DNA of 64,000 nt from Rugalucina vietnamica (GCA_964017185.1 OZ024869.1:66868315-66932314), one strand, 5' to 3'; positions 46,986 through 58,690 are shown, numbered from the stretch's first letter. Numbers and translations: made by a program. Notes: a model not told the origin generated them from the sequence alone.

Positions 46986-48405
46986 TAACTTGGATTACTT
47001 ACAATAGGATAAAAGGGTCATGTCTAAGCTTTAAAATGAGACCAGATGCAATGGTCTACGATAGGTAATAGTGGAAACATGAGCAATTTTGTATGCACAC
47101 CCCATGCTCAAGAATCACGCTAACGGTTGTCATGGAAACCATGCGGTTTTCTTTTTCATAGTGCAAATAAGATAATATTTGATGACAAAAATTATTTGCA
47201 TTTCCTGGGTACCAATGAACGATTTGGCACCCATGAAAAATTGACCTGGGGTGCAAGCTAGGTCAAATTAGCTCCCGGGGTAAAATAGGATAATGTATTA
47301 AGCTAATTAGTATGCAAATTAGCTGGGAGTAACGTTAGCAAACGTACACATATTAGTTTTATTATAGATGTTTGACATACTGGAAGAAATTCTTGTTGTA
47401 TTTGTTGAATATATCTATCGCCTTGGCATCAAACTGTGCTTAATTTGGACATTTTGATCAATAATTTGATAAAATCGTCAGTATTTATGAGTATTCATGA
47501 ATATTCATAGATTCAGAATTAAGAATTATTTGCATATTTATTTTCAGATAAAGGATAATTGTCTTCACTTTAATTTGGTACCTTATTTGCTGATCTATCT
47601 TGAAGATTGGCTGAGATACATCCATGTTACTACTCATAGTAGCACATATGAAGTGTAATGCAGCACAGAGTTATCTCCCCATTTTCCAATATGACGCTAC
47701 ACTTTTTTGACCCAACAACAACCGGGAAATGAAAGGAGACATAATAACCTTTAGTTTGATATCCAATTTAGCCTTTAGAATCATGGGTGTATTTTTCGTC
47801 AAAACTAAGCGTCGTACGAGTTTCATCGTCCCAACTACTAGAACTGAAATGAGATTCATTTAAGAATTGAAATTCAGATTTTAGCTTTCACTGGATGATG
47901 AAAATTATTGGGCTGTTTTAATGTCTGTGAAGCCAGAAGGGCTTCTCGGAGACATTAAAACAGTTAATGTGTTAGGCCAAAAGTTTCAGTCATATCAATC
48001 CTGTGTACTTACTCATTTCGATGCACCATAAAAATATGCTTTGGCATAAAGATACTGAATAAAAGTTTCAATAAAAAATGATTTAACAATAATTTAACAA
48101 TTAGGACTAGAAACAGTATTTTCGATCATTGTATAGAATTTACATTTTTAGTTAACTTTCAAACGCTATTGAATAAAAAGTAAATTTCATACGAACCTTG
48201 TATAAAAACCAAACAATATAACCCAACTAATTAAGTTTAAAAGCAAAACTGCATCCATGCATGTTAGTGAAATAGTTAATCATTAATGTCCATCAGATTA
48301 CAAGTTCTACCTCAGTAACCAAGGCAAGCTGCGCGGTTTTAGCCGAGTCATGGGGCAGGTGACCTGCATATTATCGCCCGGTCTGTGTCTATGCTGTTTG
48401 CATTT

Positions 48406-48629
48406 GAGCCGTTGCATAGGAAAACCAACGATCTGCATTTGCAAAACCAAAGATGCAGATCAACTGCGAAGCTGATCAGCGCCTTTGTTTTCACTCCATA
48501 GATAGTATGATGCCTCTTCTTACTATACCTGAAATTTCAAGCTTCTAACTTGCTTCTGTGCTTGTACAGCCGGGATTGTGTCGGATCTGGTCGGAAACTC
48601 AAATTGTTGGTTGTCTCACGCACAGGCTC
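48406..48629. mobile_element. MITE-A copy with 4-bp target duplication ATTT
   Basis: GAGCCGTTGCATAGGAAAAC to ACGCACAGGCTC. ATTT precedes (48402-48405) and follows (48630-48633). The internal palindrome is shortened. Confidence 0.9.
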
Positions 48630-48776
48630 ATTTAAAGATTGAGTTGTAGTAAATTTTCTTTGAAATGAAAAACTCGATTTAAAATCATGGACGTTACGAC
48701 ATCTAGCATGCTTAGCTTTTAACATATTAAATAAAAAAAAAAAAACAACTAGAGGATCGGAAAGGTCGGCCGGGAG

Positions 48777-48778
<2 letters not shown>

Positions 48779-48815
<37 letters not shown>
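48779..48815. repeat. (TG)n microsatellite
   Basis: About 36 bases of GT dinucleotide. Confidence 0.95.
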
Positions 48816-48817
<2 letters not shown>

Positions 48818-49008
48818 GGTCCACCGGGAGTTAAAAAGTGGTTTTCTTTTGCTCTGGTATTTCTTAAGTCGTTTCAATCATCATAATCATTGAAGTCATA
48901 TCTGTGTTGCCGTTACGACTTGTATTTTGTGTTTCTTAAAATACGCTTGGTGTCCGAGTTCTTTGTATAATTGTACCAATGCCTGGATTTCTGTTCTTAC
49001 AATTCTTT

Positions 49009-49012
<4 letters not shown>

Positions 49013-49052
<40 letters not shown>
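49013..49052. repeat. (TG)n microsatellite
   Basis: About 40 bases of GT dinucleotide. Confidence 0.95.
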
Positions 49053-49054
<2 letters not shown>

Positions 49055-49243
49055 TACTAGCATTTGGAGGTGAGCGAGATGGTCTGTTTGAGTCTCACCT
49101 TGTTAGACATTTTTTTTCTTTGTATTGCTCATTCGCTATTATACGTTTTAATTATTTATACTTCTATATAGTTAACTCAAAACGGCTCTGTACACGTGTA
49201 TGACCAAAGCTGGAAAAGTAAAGGGTTCCAATCCGGGGGTTAC

Positions 49244-49330
49244 ACTTAATCAGTCAGGGACAAACCCTAAACACTTGAAGTCATCAAAATAATAACTGAA
49301 TCAAGTTATTAAAGCATTTAAAATTATCTC
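49244..49330. mobile_element. Solo end of the CAGTCAGGGACAAA MITE
   Basis: CAGTCAGGGACAAACCCTAA and AACTGAATCAAGTTATTAAA match the left end of the 11373-11991 element; the opposite end was not found. Confidence 0.65.
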
Positions 49331-49334
49331 GTAT

Positions 49335-50240
49335 ACGGGGGTGGTCCAATAATGAATGAGACTTTTCTCTTCTTTTGTTTACAAGGCACATGTCTGATCT
49401 ATCAAATTTGCTCAGCAATGTTGGTTGCTATGGTTATTTAAGAACTACTCATGCAGTACCCTTGGTCACGAATTTTTCTTTGAACAAACATAGGCTGTAG
49501 AAATCTAGCTATGTCACAAATTTAAAAGCGACCTATCTAGTAATCATAATTAAGTATTGAATGTGTTGACCTTTATCTCTGAAAAATTTCGCTTTAGTCA
49601 CGGTTCGGGTCTAGCGACAGTGGGGGGGATATGTTTCACCCCTACCCCCAAAATTATTGTACTTTTTCGCAAAGTTTGGTTTGCCATGGCAACTGCTGAG
49701 AAATCTTCCAATCCAGGCAAGACTTAGTGTTATTTATACCATGTAGTGCTAGCTTTATGCTACATGCAAATATCACTTACATACAACTGAATAGTCAAGT
49801 AAGCTGACCTTTTTGGTGAGAAAAGTTGGGTTTTGTTTGCGAAGAAGTGCAATGTGTTTATGGGTAGGGGTGAGAAATATCTTATAACCAGAGCAAAGAC
49901 AACACAATAAATTGGTTTTAATCTTGAAATTATCAATCATTGGGTAAATATTGCAAATTAATTACAAAAGTGATACTGTGCCATTTAGTTTCATGTTGCC
50001 TAGCAACGACAGAATTTGGAAAGTGCTATTAGTCAGAATTCAAAGAGTAAAATGGTTGCTAGGCAACCACCTCTCGATCACTACCGCTAGACCCGAATAG
50101 GCCGAAGCAAAATATTTCATAGTTGGTTAACACCATCAGAACTCAAATATTATTATTAAATAACCATAGCAACCAAAGTTGTTGAGAAAATTTGATAAAA
50201 TTTGCTCCGAAGAGAGATCTGATATGTATCTTGTAAACGA
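49335..50240. other. Intergenic sequence with a small inverted repeat
   Basis: CGGTTCGGGTCTAGCGACAG near 49600 faces GCTAGACCCGAATAG near 50085, and TTGGTTGCTATGGTTATTTA (49422) faces AAATAACCATAGCAACC (50158). A second fold-back element of about 0.75 kb is likely. No gene. Confidence 0.5.
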
Positions 50241-50244
50241 AAGT

Positions 50245-50484
50245 GAGCCTATGCATGAGAAAACCAACAATTTGGTGTTTCGACCAGGTCTGAAACAAAC
50301 CGGACTGTACAGTCACAGAAGCAGGCACGTTAGAAGCTTGAAATTTTGGTTCAGCAGTAGAAGAGGAATTGCACTATCCATGTAGCGAAAACAAAGGCGC
50401 TGATCAGCTTCGCGGTTACTGCGAAGCTGATCTGCGCCTTTGTTTTCGCCTACGCAGATCGTTCGTTTTCCCATGCGGCGGCTT
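50245..50484. mobile_element. MITE-A copy with 4-bp target duplication AAGT
   Basis: GAGCCTATGCATGAGAAAAC to TCCCATGCGGCGGCTT. AAGT lies at 50241-50244 and 50485-50488. The core GCGAAAACAAAGGCGCTGAT / ATCTGCGCCTTTGTTTTCGC is a near-perfect palindrome. It sits about 390 bp upstream of the GH114 start. Confidence 0.9.
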
Positions 50485-50873
50485 AAGTAGTAAAACTTGA
50501 GCCAGTCAATAGGGTTTATAAAATAAGAGAAAAGCAGTCTCATTCATTTGACGGCTGGATGGATCATCCGGGTTAGGTGTGACGCATCCGTTTCAAGAAA
50601 ACAACAAAAATCTTAAATTTAACGCTTTGAACATGACAACAAATGCTTAAACCGGACGTTAACAGTCATGACTGACTAAGTCGTCCATTTAAAATCAAAC
50701 TGATAAGGTTAAGGACATTCACCACTTTTATAAATATTTATCTTTACTTTAAATTCATTAATGTGTTTACTTGTTTTCAAAATAACTTTGTTTACAATTA
50801 AATCACTTCTTCTTCTACCTATCTAGATACTGAGTGAATCATTTTCTGATCAACACACAATTCTGGATATACA

Positions 50874-53800
50874 ATGAAATTTCTAGCCGCCGTTATTTTC
50901 ATAATTCCCCTGGTGTCGGGGGTATATCGACCGCCCCAGGGTGCCAAGTTCCAGTGGCAACTACAGATTAACAGTCATCATCCTTTTGACTACAGCATGG
51001 CTGCTGATGTTTATGATACTGATCTGTGGGATATCACGACGCAAGACATCCGAAATATTCACAAGTGAGTATTTTCTTTTATATTCTCTTTCATCAGGAA
51101 AACATGTCCATGAAATACTAGTAACTATACCCCCTTAAACCCCACTTTTATATAGTAAAACTGGGGTATACAGGGGTATACCTATTTTTTTCATTTTTGC
51201 TCCAAAACATAGATTGTAGGTATTCGTTAGAACCGCCTCGAAAATCTGCTGAAAATTTTCAATGTTTACAACTTTAGAAAAATCTTTTACATGGGCGTGT
51301 TTTTGTAATGAAAGTGCAATGGCTGTGTGCGAGGGGGATATTATCATGAGTCCATCAATTGACTGTTTGCGGTATATTTCAAATTTACGATTCTTTTGAC
51401 CAACTTTCATGTGATTTTGACCAATTTTCGTGTGGTTTTCGTGTGACAACTAGAAATACTTCTGTGCTCATCATACCGGAAAACAAAACAGTACGAACAT
51501 ATCCTAAAATAAATTGGATGGTGGAAAATCGGATGTAGAAAGGTGCTTTTATAAAGTGGTTCAGTACATATATTATTTATGCATGTGAATTACCGATTTT
51601 TTCACAGTAAAGGTGCCAAAGTGATTTGCTATTTCTCAGCCGGTACCTACGATCCTAACCGGGACGATGCAGGCTCATTCGATCAACATCACGACGTAGG
51701 GCACACAATGGAACACTGGGCAGAGGAAAAATGGATCAACATCAAGTAAGAGTTTATGAAGAAAAAAATCTTGTATATGGCCAAAACACATTGTTTTAAT
51801 GATTTTAGAGCGAGAAATCTGGTTAAATCATATTAATTCAGAAAAGGGATTGCTAACTCTTGTTACAAACATGCGTCTCAGTAAACATATGGTTATATTT
51901 AGAGAATGATTTCAAGAAATTAACAAGGAATTTGAGTTTTTGACGTGACAAGCTTGTAAAAACATACACAGATAATTCCGTTTATTTGCATTTGTTTTTA
52001 CATTTTCGTTCGGAACGACAAATATTTGATGAGACAGCGCAACCCTGATTTTTTATGCTGTACGTATTCCGTTTCATCACTTTGTATATTTCATCAGGAA
52101 AACATGCCAATGAAACATATACCCCCTCATACCCCACTGTTACCTAGTAAAACTGGTGTTTACATGGGTTTACCTATTTTCCTTATTTTTGCTCAAAAAC
52201 ATAGATTGTGGATACTCGTTAGAACCGCCTTGCCGAGGCGGTTCTAAAGCGTACCCACAATGAATGTTTTGAGCAAAAATAAGAAACCTATCAATTTTTT
52301 TTTTACTAAAAATTTTCAATTTTTACAACTTGGGAAAAATCTGTATATTGTTTTCGTATTGACGTGACGCGCAAAGTTCGTACAAATTTTAAAATAATGC
52401 TTGCTGTATCAGTAAAAACGCAATAACAAACTCAGTTTCGGCCCAATTTCTATGTTTTATATATCAAAATAATCCGCTTCGCATGGACAATTGCATAACT
52501 ACAATCATGCATGTTTTTTATTGCGCAAATTATAACAAGATACAAATAAAATGCATTTTTACGCCAAAACAGCGTGTCACGCGTAACAAAAGCGCATTGC
52601 TAAAAAGGTTTGAAAACGTATATCTCCGAAGTTTTTTTTTACCAATTCCCATCAAAATACGGCGGGATAATGACAATACATGTAGATATCACTGATATAA
52701 TTTTAGTTAACTTCGGACCGCATTTCCATTTTTGGCAGTTAAAAACTGTCGGTACCAAAAGTGTCACGCTTTGGGGAAAATCAAGGGTGCACTTGAAAAT
52801 AAAATAAACGATAATTACACAAATTTAACGAGTAAGACTATTTTTGTTCCAAATAAATGCTCATAAACAGCTGATTGAAATGTATACAGAAATATTTATA
52901 AAACTTTGAAAAGTTAACTCTTATAAATCTTTACTTTTGGCTGAAAAAATGTCACACATGCGATTTTTGCGTTGTTTTTGAGTGGATTATTACGGAAACG
53001 TATATGCGTCACCACTTGCTAAATAAAAGCCGTCAGAAATTTATTTTTTTTACCGCTTTTACATTTATCTTTTGTGTCATTCATATCTGCCATTGCTATA
53101 TATTTTACTTGCTAACGGTGATAGATTTACCAACATTAAGCGTAAAGATTAAACAATCAGTCATAAATATGTCGCAGTGCGAGTCCATTTTTGTTTATTG
53201 TTACATTATTTACTAACCATTCGAGAAATTTTAAATGAAATTTACAAAGAAAACGCTGCTAAGTTTCGTTGAAATCGGTCAATGTGCCTCTGGTGTCCAT
53301 TTCTTAACAGTTTTCCCCATTCAAATGCACAGGCGACCTATGTTGACCTTGCCAAAAAAAATAGGTCACGATCATCACAGGGTCATGATTTATATACATA
53401 TTGTAGTACTTGCGTCATCAATATTTCATGCCAAGTTTCGTTGAAATTGGTCTACCAGTTCCAGAGAAGAAGATTTTTGAAGTGGTTTTACCATATATGG
53501 GCATGACTGCCATCTTGGTCATGTGACCTGGACTATTACTTAAATACACATTGATTCTCCTTTCCTACAACACATGCTTCATATAAAATTTGGCTTTGAT
53601 TGGCCAAGCGGTTTCAGAGAAGAAGATCTCTTCTTATATTATGGTAATATAGATGTATATATCCACGGGATGGGGTAAATGAGCCCCTGGTGTCATTTGT
53701 TTTTTCAGAATCATTAATATTCAGTCCTACTGCTCTTTTCCTGCGAGATTTGCCCTTTAAATGGCATTCTATCAGTTTCCCCCATTCAAATGCATAGGTG

Positions 53801-56800
53801 ACCTAAGTTGACCTTGCCGTATAGTAGGTCAAGGTCATCACAGGTTTATATACACATTGTGGATCTAGAGTCCTTTAATGCTACATGACAGGTTTCAAAA
53901 TCCTAGGCCTTTTGGTTCTGGAGAAGAAGATTTGTATTGGACAGACGACGGATGGACGCCGGAGCATGGGTATACTATAAGCTCACCTTGTGAGCCTAAT
54001 GGCTCAGGTGAGCTAAAAAGCAGTGTTCAAGCAAACTTGTATGTATTACTATACGAGCCGTGACACTAGAAAACAAGTCTTCAGGGTTTCTGACGAGGGC
54101 TGACACAAATTTGTCTGTAGTCATAAGCTTGAAATTTCCGGTATAAGTAGATGCGACATTGTATTATTGTAGATGAGGCATCTGTGTAGCGAAACTGAAG
54201 GCGCTGATCAGCTGTGCATTGACTGCACAGCACCTTTGTTTCCGCATAGTCCCCCCAACCATCTTACCTAGTGACTGGTGACCTTGAAAATTACCACAAG
54301 GTCACCAAAATCTTATCAACTCTATGTCACCTACCAACAATGTTTCTGTGCAAGTTTAATTAAAATCTATCCATCCCCTCATAAGATATCGCATCAGAAA
54401 AGCTAATTTTGACAGTTTTTATGGGCTGGTGACCGTGAAAATTATTTTCAAGGTCACCAAAATCTTATCAACTCTAAGTCTCCACCCAACAATGTTTCTG
54501 TGCAAGTTTGGTTAAAACCTATCCATCCCTTTAGAAGATATGGCATCTGAAAAGCTAATTTTAACAGTTTTTATATGTTGGTGACCTTGAAAATTAGGTC
54601 AAGGTCACCAAAATCTAATCAACTCTAAGTCTTCTCTTAACAATATTTCTGTGCAAGCTTAAATAAAATCCATCCATTGGTTCATAAGATATTGCATATG
54701 AAAAGCTAATTTTGACAGTTTCTATGGGCTGACGACCTTGAAAATTAGGTCAAGGTCACCAAAATCTATTCAACTCACTGGTTCAAAAAATATTGCATGA
54801 AAAAGAAGCTACGCAGACACGGATGCGGACACAGACGCCAACGGGACCCGCACCAAAAACAATATGTCCCCCACCTTTGGTTGGGGGGACATAATCATCA
54901 CTGAATGAAAATTTTTAGCCATCAACAAGGACAGCAGAATTTTAGTGAGTGGTGTGTTTCAAAGTTGAAAGAGTCAGTCATTCCTATAACATTTTTCTCT
55001 TGGCCCCACATCGGCCATGATGAAGCGCCTGGTCGGAAGCACTGGTCACGTGATGTATCATTCCCGCCAAAAGTCTCAATGATGACAAAATTTACACGAC
55101 ATGTGACTTATTATCTTTTTTTTAAACACAATTAATGTGAAAAATCACATAATTAATGTAAAATATTTAGTTATTATTGTACGCGACAATTGCAATATAT
55201 ATATTGTTCATAATGAGATATTTTTTAGATACGTCTTGAAAATTATTACAATCGCTACTTGTTTTAAGTTTAAGAACAACTGGAAATAATTATGTCATCA
55301 AATGAAAAACATTTTAGGATTGCATCATAATAATGTAGATATTTTTTTAAAGCGCAGATTTTTTTAACAAAATAGAAAATTATCTCGATATGACAAATAT
55401 AAATTAACCAATGCGATATGCTAAATGAGATTTGCTAAATATTTATTAAAGCTTGCTACTAATTTAATTTTGCTGAAAGAAATATAACTATTGCTGAACG
55501 AAATGTTTCCACGTAGCCAAAAGTATTTTTCATTACGGACAAAAACATTGCTAGATCTCTTTTAAGCTTCATATTTTTCTAGCAGAACAACATACTAAAA
55601 TGTCGAATGGGATAATTATCAATTAAAAGATATAATCATCTATCTAAATGGGATATTCATTTGTCGGACAAGAACATGAAACTCGCGTGCTCATTCTTAA
55701 ACAGCCATGGCTACAAGAAAATGACGCAAAAACTATCTTTTTTCAACATTCCAAATATTATCTCGCTAAATCCAGTTATATCTGGCATTTTTGCTAGAAA
55801 AAATAAATTTCTGGCAGATTTTATTTAGCAAGTGGTGGCGCATATACGTTTCCGTAGATTATCTTCCTTATTGTAAGATAAAGAAAATTTAATGCAAGAA
55901 AACAAGACATGCTATACTATTACTAAAATGCTCATGATCTAAGCTTTAAAATCATATTATTTACATTGACGTGCGACAAATAATGCTATTTTTATCAATT
56001 ATTTATCAAGGCTGAATTTTTGTCACACTTGACGTGTACGTCACAGAACGCCATGATACCATACTTTTATTGGAACACACATATCAGCTTCTTAAAACAG
56101 AACTGTGCAGTGGAGAAAGAAAAAAAAATAGTTTAAGAGGATCACTTGAAAAAAAGAAGAAATATTAAAACTCTCGAAAATACAAACATGGCAGCGCACA
56201 ATCAAATAATCTGACGCCTACATGCATCGCTCAGCGCAAAATAAATCAAACGGAACGTGAACGTCGTGTTACACAAATTTGTACGAACATCGCGCGTCAC
56301 GTCATTGTTTTCTCTCCACAGGTCAAGCAATGTAAAACTTATCATGGGGAAAAGAATGGACCTAGCGAAAAGTAAAGAATGTGACGGGATCGAACCTGAC
56401 AACGTCGATGCTTATTCTAATCATAACACCGGCTTCCACTTTACTGCCTCCGATCAGCTGGCATACAACAAATGGCTAGCCACAGGTACACAAGCATTTT
56501 TTTCCAGATTTGTTTGTCTTGTTTATAATGCACGTTAGGCTAAAATCAAAAGTTGTGTCGGAATCAAGTCAGATCATTACGAAAACATGCCCATGAAATA
56601 TACAGATTTTTTTTTCTGAAATTCCATTAGATTTTTTTTTTTTAATATTTTTCTACTTTTTGCTAAAAACATAGATTGTGGGTACACGTTAGAACTGCCT
56701 CGGCGAGGCGGTTCTAACGAGTACCTACAATCTATGTTTTTAGCAAAAACAAGAAAAATAGATATACGACTGCATACCCCAGTTCGTCTATATAAAAGTG

Positions 56801-57944
56801 CTGTTTAACGATTTTTTTTCTGATGAGCGTAGCATAACACCGGCTTCCACTTTATTGCCTCCGATCAGAAAAAAACCTTGAGACGGCCTATTAATGCATA
56901 CATTACGATTACGTTGTATGTGATTTTTCGCTTTTCATGTGCATGTCAGTATGTTTATGTTATTGCATGTTTCTGTCGTAATCCTGTATACTTTCTGGAT
57001 TGAATGCAACTAAATTTTGACTTACAAGTTGTACTTTTCTACAGAAGCCCATGCCCGCCATCTGTCTATCGCCCTGAAGAACGACGTAGAGCAGATCAGC
57101 CAGCTTCACTCTTACTTCGACTTCGCAATTAACGAGGAATGCCATGAATATAACGAATGCTCGCAATACCAGCCATTCTTGGCGGAAGGCAAGGTTGTGC
57201 CGAGTTTGATTTGTTTTGTTTTGTTTCGAATGAAAATTATTGAACGAAACGAAAGAAACTGACGTTTATTTTGGTGGATTCTTGTCTATTTAAGTCTATT
57301 TAAGTGTGAGAAAAATTGTCGGATGATTAAAACATTTGAGCCGCTGCATGGGAAAACCAACAAAATGCTTGGGCGAAAACAAAGGCGCAGATCAGCTTCG
57401 CGGTAACCGCGAAGCTGATCAGCGCCTTTGTTTTCGCTACACGGATGGTAAAAATACAAAATTTCAAGCTTCTAGCCTGCTTCCATGACTGTACAGGCCG
57501 GTTTGGACGGACCTGGTCGGAACTCAAATTGTTGGTTTTCTCACGCACAGGCTCATTTGGTTTTAAAAATCGTTAAAAAATATCTCTGTTTTCTATGATA
57601 AGTATAAATTATAAAGTGTAATGTTTAGTTTGAACAAAAGTCATGAAATGTCACTTTCATTTTTTTTGTGTGTAAAACGTTTGGTTTTTGTTTAACGTTG
57701 TTCTGCGTGTGTGGCAAAACCAAAGGTTGCTGCCCAGACTTCTTAAGATGCGATTAACTTATGTTTACCTTATTTATTCCAGGCTGTCTTTAACATAGAA
57801 TACGTCTCCCACCACCATGTCTCGTACAGTGACAGCCGAAAGTGTACTCATGGTCAGCCACATGGGATGAAAACTCAGTTTAAGGACATGGACGTTACAA
57901 GCTGGGCGCATTATTGCCCAGGCCAGACAACGATCGTGGGCTGA
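50874..57944 (+). CDS. Secreted glycoside hydrolase family 114 protein (endo-alpha-1,4-polygalactosaminidase-like), 5 exons
   Basis: Join 50874-51064, 51608-51745, 56322-56485, 57045-57193, 57783-57944 gives 804 nt, 267 aa, open throughout, GT-AG introns of phases 2,2,1,0. Residues 1-16 are a signal peptide (M-K-F-L-A-A-V-I-F-I-I-P-L-V-S-G). Family marks follow: F-Q-W-Q-L-Q near the start of the barrel, I-C-Y-F-S-A-G-T-Y, R-D-D-A-G-S-F, C-D-G-I-E-P-D-N-V-D-A-Y, L-A-Y-N-K-W-L-A, L-S-I-A-L-K-N-D, N-E-E-C-H-E-Y-N-E-C and a V-F-N-I-E-Y strand. The Asp in I-E-P-D-N-V-D and the Glu in N-E-E-C are the likely catalytic region. Known members hydrolyse galactosaminogalactan-type polymers in bacteria and fungi; substrate here is unknown. 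Length is typical. An acceptor at 50826 suggests a 5' UTR intron. Intron 2 is 4.6 kb of mobile DNA. Confidence 0.88.
51095..51242. mobile_element. Half MITE-B in GH114 intron 1
   Basis: CATCAGGAAAACATGTCCAT through ATACCCCCTTAAACCCCACT to GTTAGAACCGCCTCG; the second half of the palindrome is missing. Confidence 0.75.
52090..52305. mobile_element. MITE-B copy in GH114 intron 2
   Basis: CATCAGGAAAACATGCCAAT on the left; hairpin core 52180-52292 centred on GTTAGAACCGCCTT | GCCGAGGCGGTTCTAA. Confidence 0.85.
53230..54019. mobile_element. Hairpin-ended tandem-repeat element, family 1, copy 4 (5' truncated)
   Basis: Core units with ATTCAAATGCACAGGCGACC, TGACCTTGCC and GAAGAAGATTTTTGAA; right end GACGCCGGAGCATGGG and hairpin 53981-54013 (GCTCACC...GGTGAGC) then TAAAAA. 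The left palindrome is absent. In GH114 intron 2. Confidence 0.8.
54055..54248. mobile_element. Diverged MITE-A copy
   Basis: GAGCCGTGACACTAGAAAAC, TAAGCTTGAAATTTCCGGT, GTAGCGAAACTGAAGGCGCT and GATCAGCTGTGCATTGACTG in family order. It lies directly between two tandem-repeat elements. Confidence 0.7.
54249..54893. mobile_element. Hairpin-ended tandem-repeat element, family 2, copy 2
   Basis: Left GTCCCCCCAACCATC; about three to four core units of roughly 160 bp, each with GGTGACCTTGAAAATTAGGT and CAAGGTCACCAAAATC; right hairpin TATGTCCCCCACC / GGTTGGGGGGACATA. In GH114 intron 2. Confidence 0.85.
54900..56320. other. Rest of GH114 intron 2, AT-rich
   Basis: Sequence words from 52310-53225 recur here inverted (for example ATTCCCGCCAAAAGT, AAAAATGTCACACATG versus TTTTTGTCACACTTGACG, and TTAGCAAGTGGTGGCG versus CGTCACCACTTGCTAA). 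The stretch 52310-56300 is therefore probably one fold-back element with the four copies above inserted in its middle. Confidence 0.5.
56582..56835. mobile_element. MITE-B copy in GH114 intron 3
   Basis: Starts CATTACGAAAACATGCCCAT; hairpin core 56652-56760 with GTTAGAACTGCCTCGGC | GAGGCGGTTCTAAC. Just after it, a 31-base stretch copied from GH114 exon 3 (ATAACACCGGCTTCCACTTT) recurs at 56833-56867. Confidence 0.85.
57337..57554. mobile_element. MITE-A copy in GH114 intron 4, target duplication ATTT
   Basis: GAGCCGCTGCATGGGAAAAC to CTCACGCACAGGCTC, ATTT at 57333-57336 and 57555-57558. The core, from GGCGAAAACAAAGGCGC to GCGCCTTTGTTTTCGC, is a palindrome of about 65 bp with one mismatch pair, centred on GCGGTAACCGC. 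Confidence 0.93.
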
Positions 57945-58195
57945 TAACTTGGAGAGGATGTAATATCATATGATACTTTGAATATGTATATTGTGTGCAA
58001 CTTTGTCTTCGGATGTCCAATTGTGAACCAAACCATCCTGTGTGTTTTAGAACTTTTAAAGAAGCTCTATTAAACTTTATGAAAAGACTACAGGTGTTAT
58101 TTTCATCTAGTCGATGGCATATGAATAATTGGGAATTTAACCTGCTATTAAGAGTTATCAGAATTTTATGCAACATATTACGTATGAGCCGCCGC

Positions 58196-58418
58196 ATGGG
58201 AAAACCAACAATCTGCATAGGCGAAAACAAAGGCGCAGATCAGCTTCGCAGTAACTACGAAGCTGATCAGCGCCTTTGTTTTCACTACATGGATAGGACG
58301 CTGCGTCTTCTTCTTAAATCCGAAATTTCAAGTTTCTAGCCATCTTCTGTGCTTGTACAGCTCGGTTTGTGTCGGACTGTTCAGAAACCACATTGTTGGT
58401 TTTTCCACGAGACGGCTC
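58196..58418. mobile_element. MITE-A copy downstream of GH114, target duplication GTAT
   Basis: GAGCCGCCGCATGGGAAAAC to CCACGAGACGGCTC; GTAT at 58192-58195 and 58419-58422. Two different duplications (ATTT, GTAT) among copies show a 4-bp target of loose sequence. Confidence 0.93.
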
Positions 58419-58439
58419 GTATTTTGGCGCATTTTCGAT

Positions 58440-58690
58440 GGAAGGAGACGGAATTACGAAAACACACCCATGCAAAAATGTAGAGATTTTATTCACATGT
58501 AAAAATTGAAAATGTCTGTTGAAAATGTTTGATTTTGTTTTTTATTTTTGCTCAAAATATAGGTTGAGTACGCGTTAGAACCGCCTCACCCACAATCTAT
58601 GTTTTGGAGTAAAAATAAGAAAAATAGTTATATCCCTGCATATCCCAATTTGTCTATATAAAAGTGAGGTATAAGGGGGTAAATATTACA
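58440..58690. mobile_element. MITE-B copy with deleted hairpin centre
   Basis: ATTACGAAAACACACCCATG, GCGTTAGAACCGCCTC then directly ACCCACAATCTATGTTTTGG: the second half of the central palindrome is lost. Confidence 0.75.

Larger units (their letters stand above)
41100..47837. mobile_element. 6.7-kb palindromic (fold-back) element
   Basis: Outer ends TAGTTGGGACGATGA and TCATCGTCCCAACTA are inverted, flanked by CTA on both sides (41097-41099 and 47838-47840). The inverted match is long: TACACCCATCATTCTAAAGG / CCTTTAGAATCATGGGTGTA; GGTTTCCATGGCAATCGTTA / TAACGGTTGTCATGGAAACC; AGTGTGGTCAGATGGAC / GTCCCTCTGACCACACT; CTCATATAAGAAT / ATTCTTATATGAG. The centre is near 45400. The left arm carries a 358-bp array and a roughly 1.2-kb insert (about 43705-44930). 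The right arm carries an insert at 45919-46470 and a SINE at 46741. No transposase ORF is visible. Confidence 0.8.

Noticed and set aside
56202-56538. 93-aa ORF 56257-56538 as an independent gene
   Set aside because: It is GH114 exon 3 (56322-56485) read through into flanking introns.
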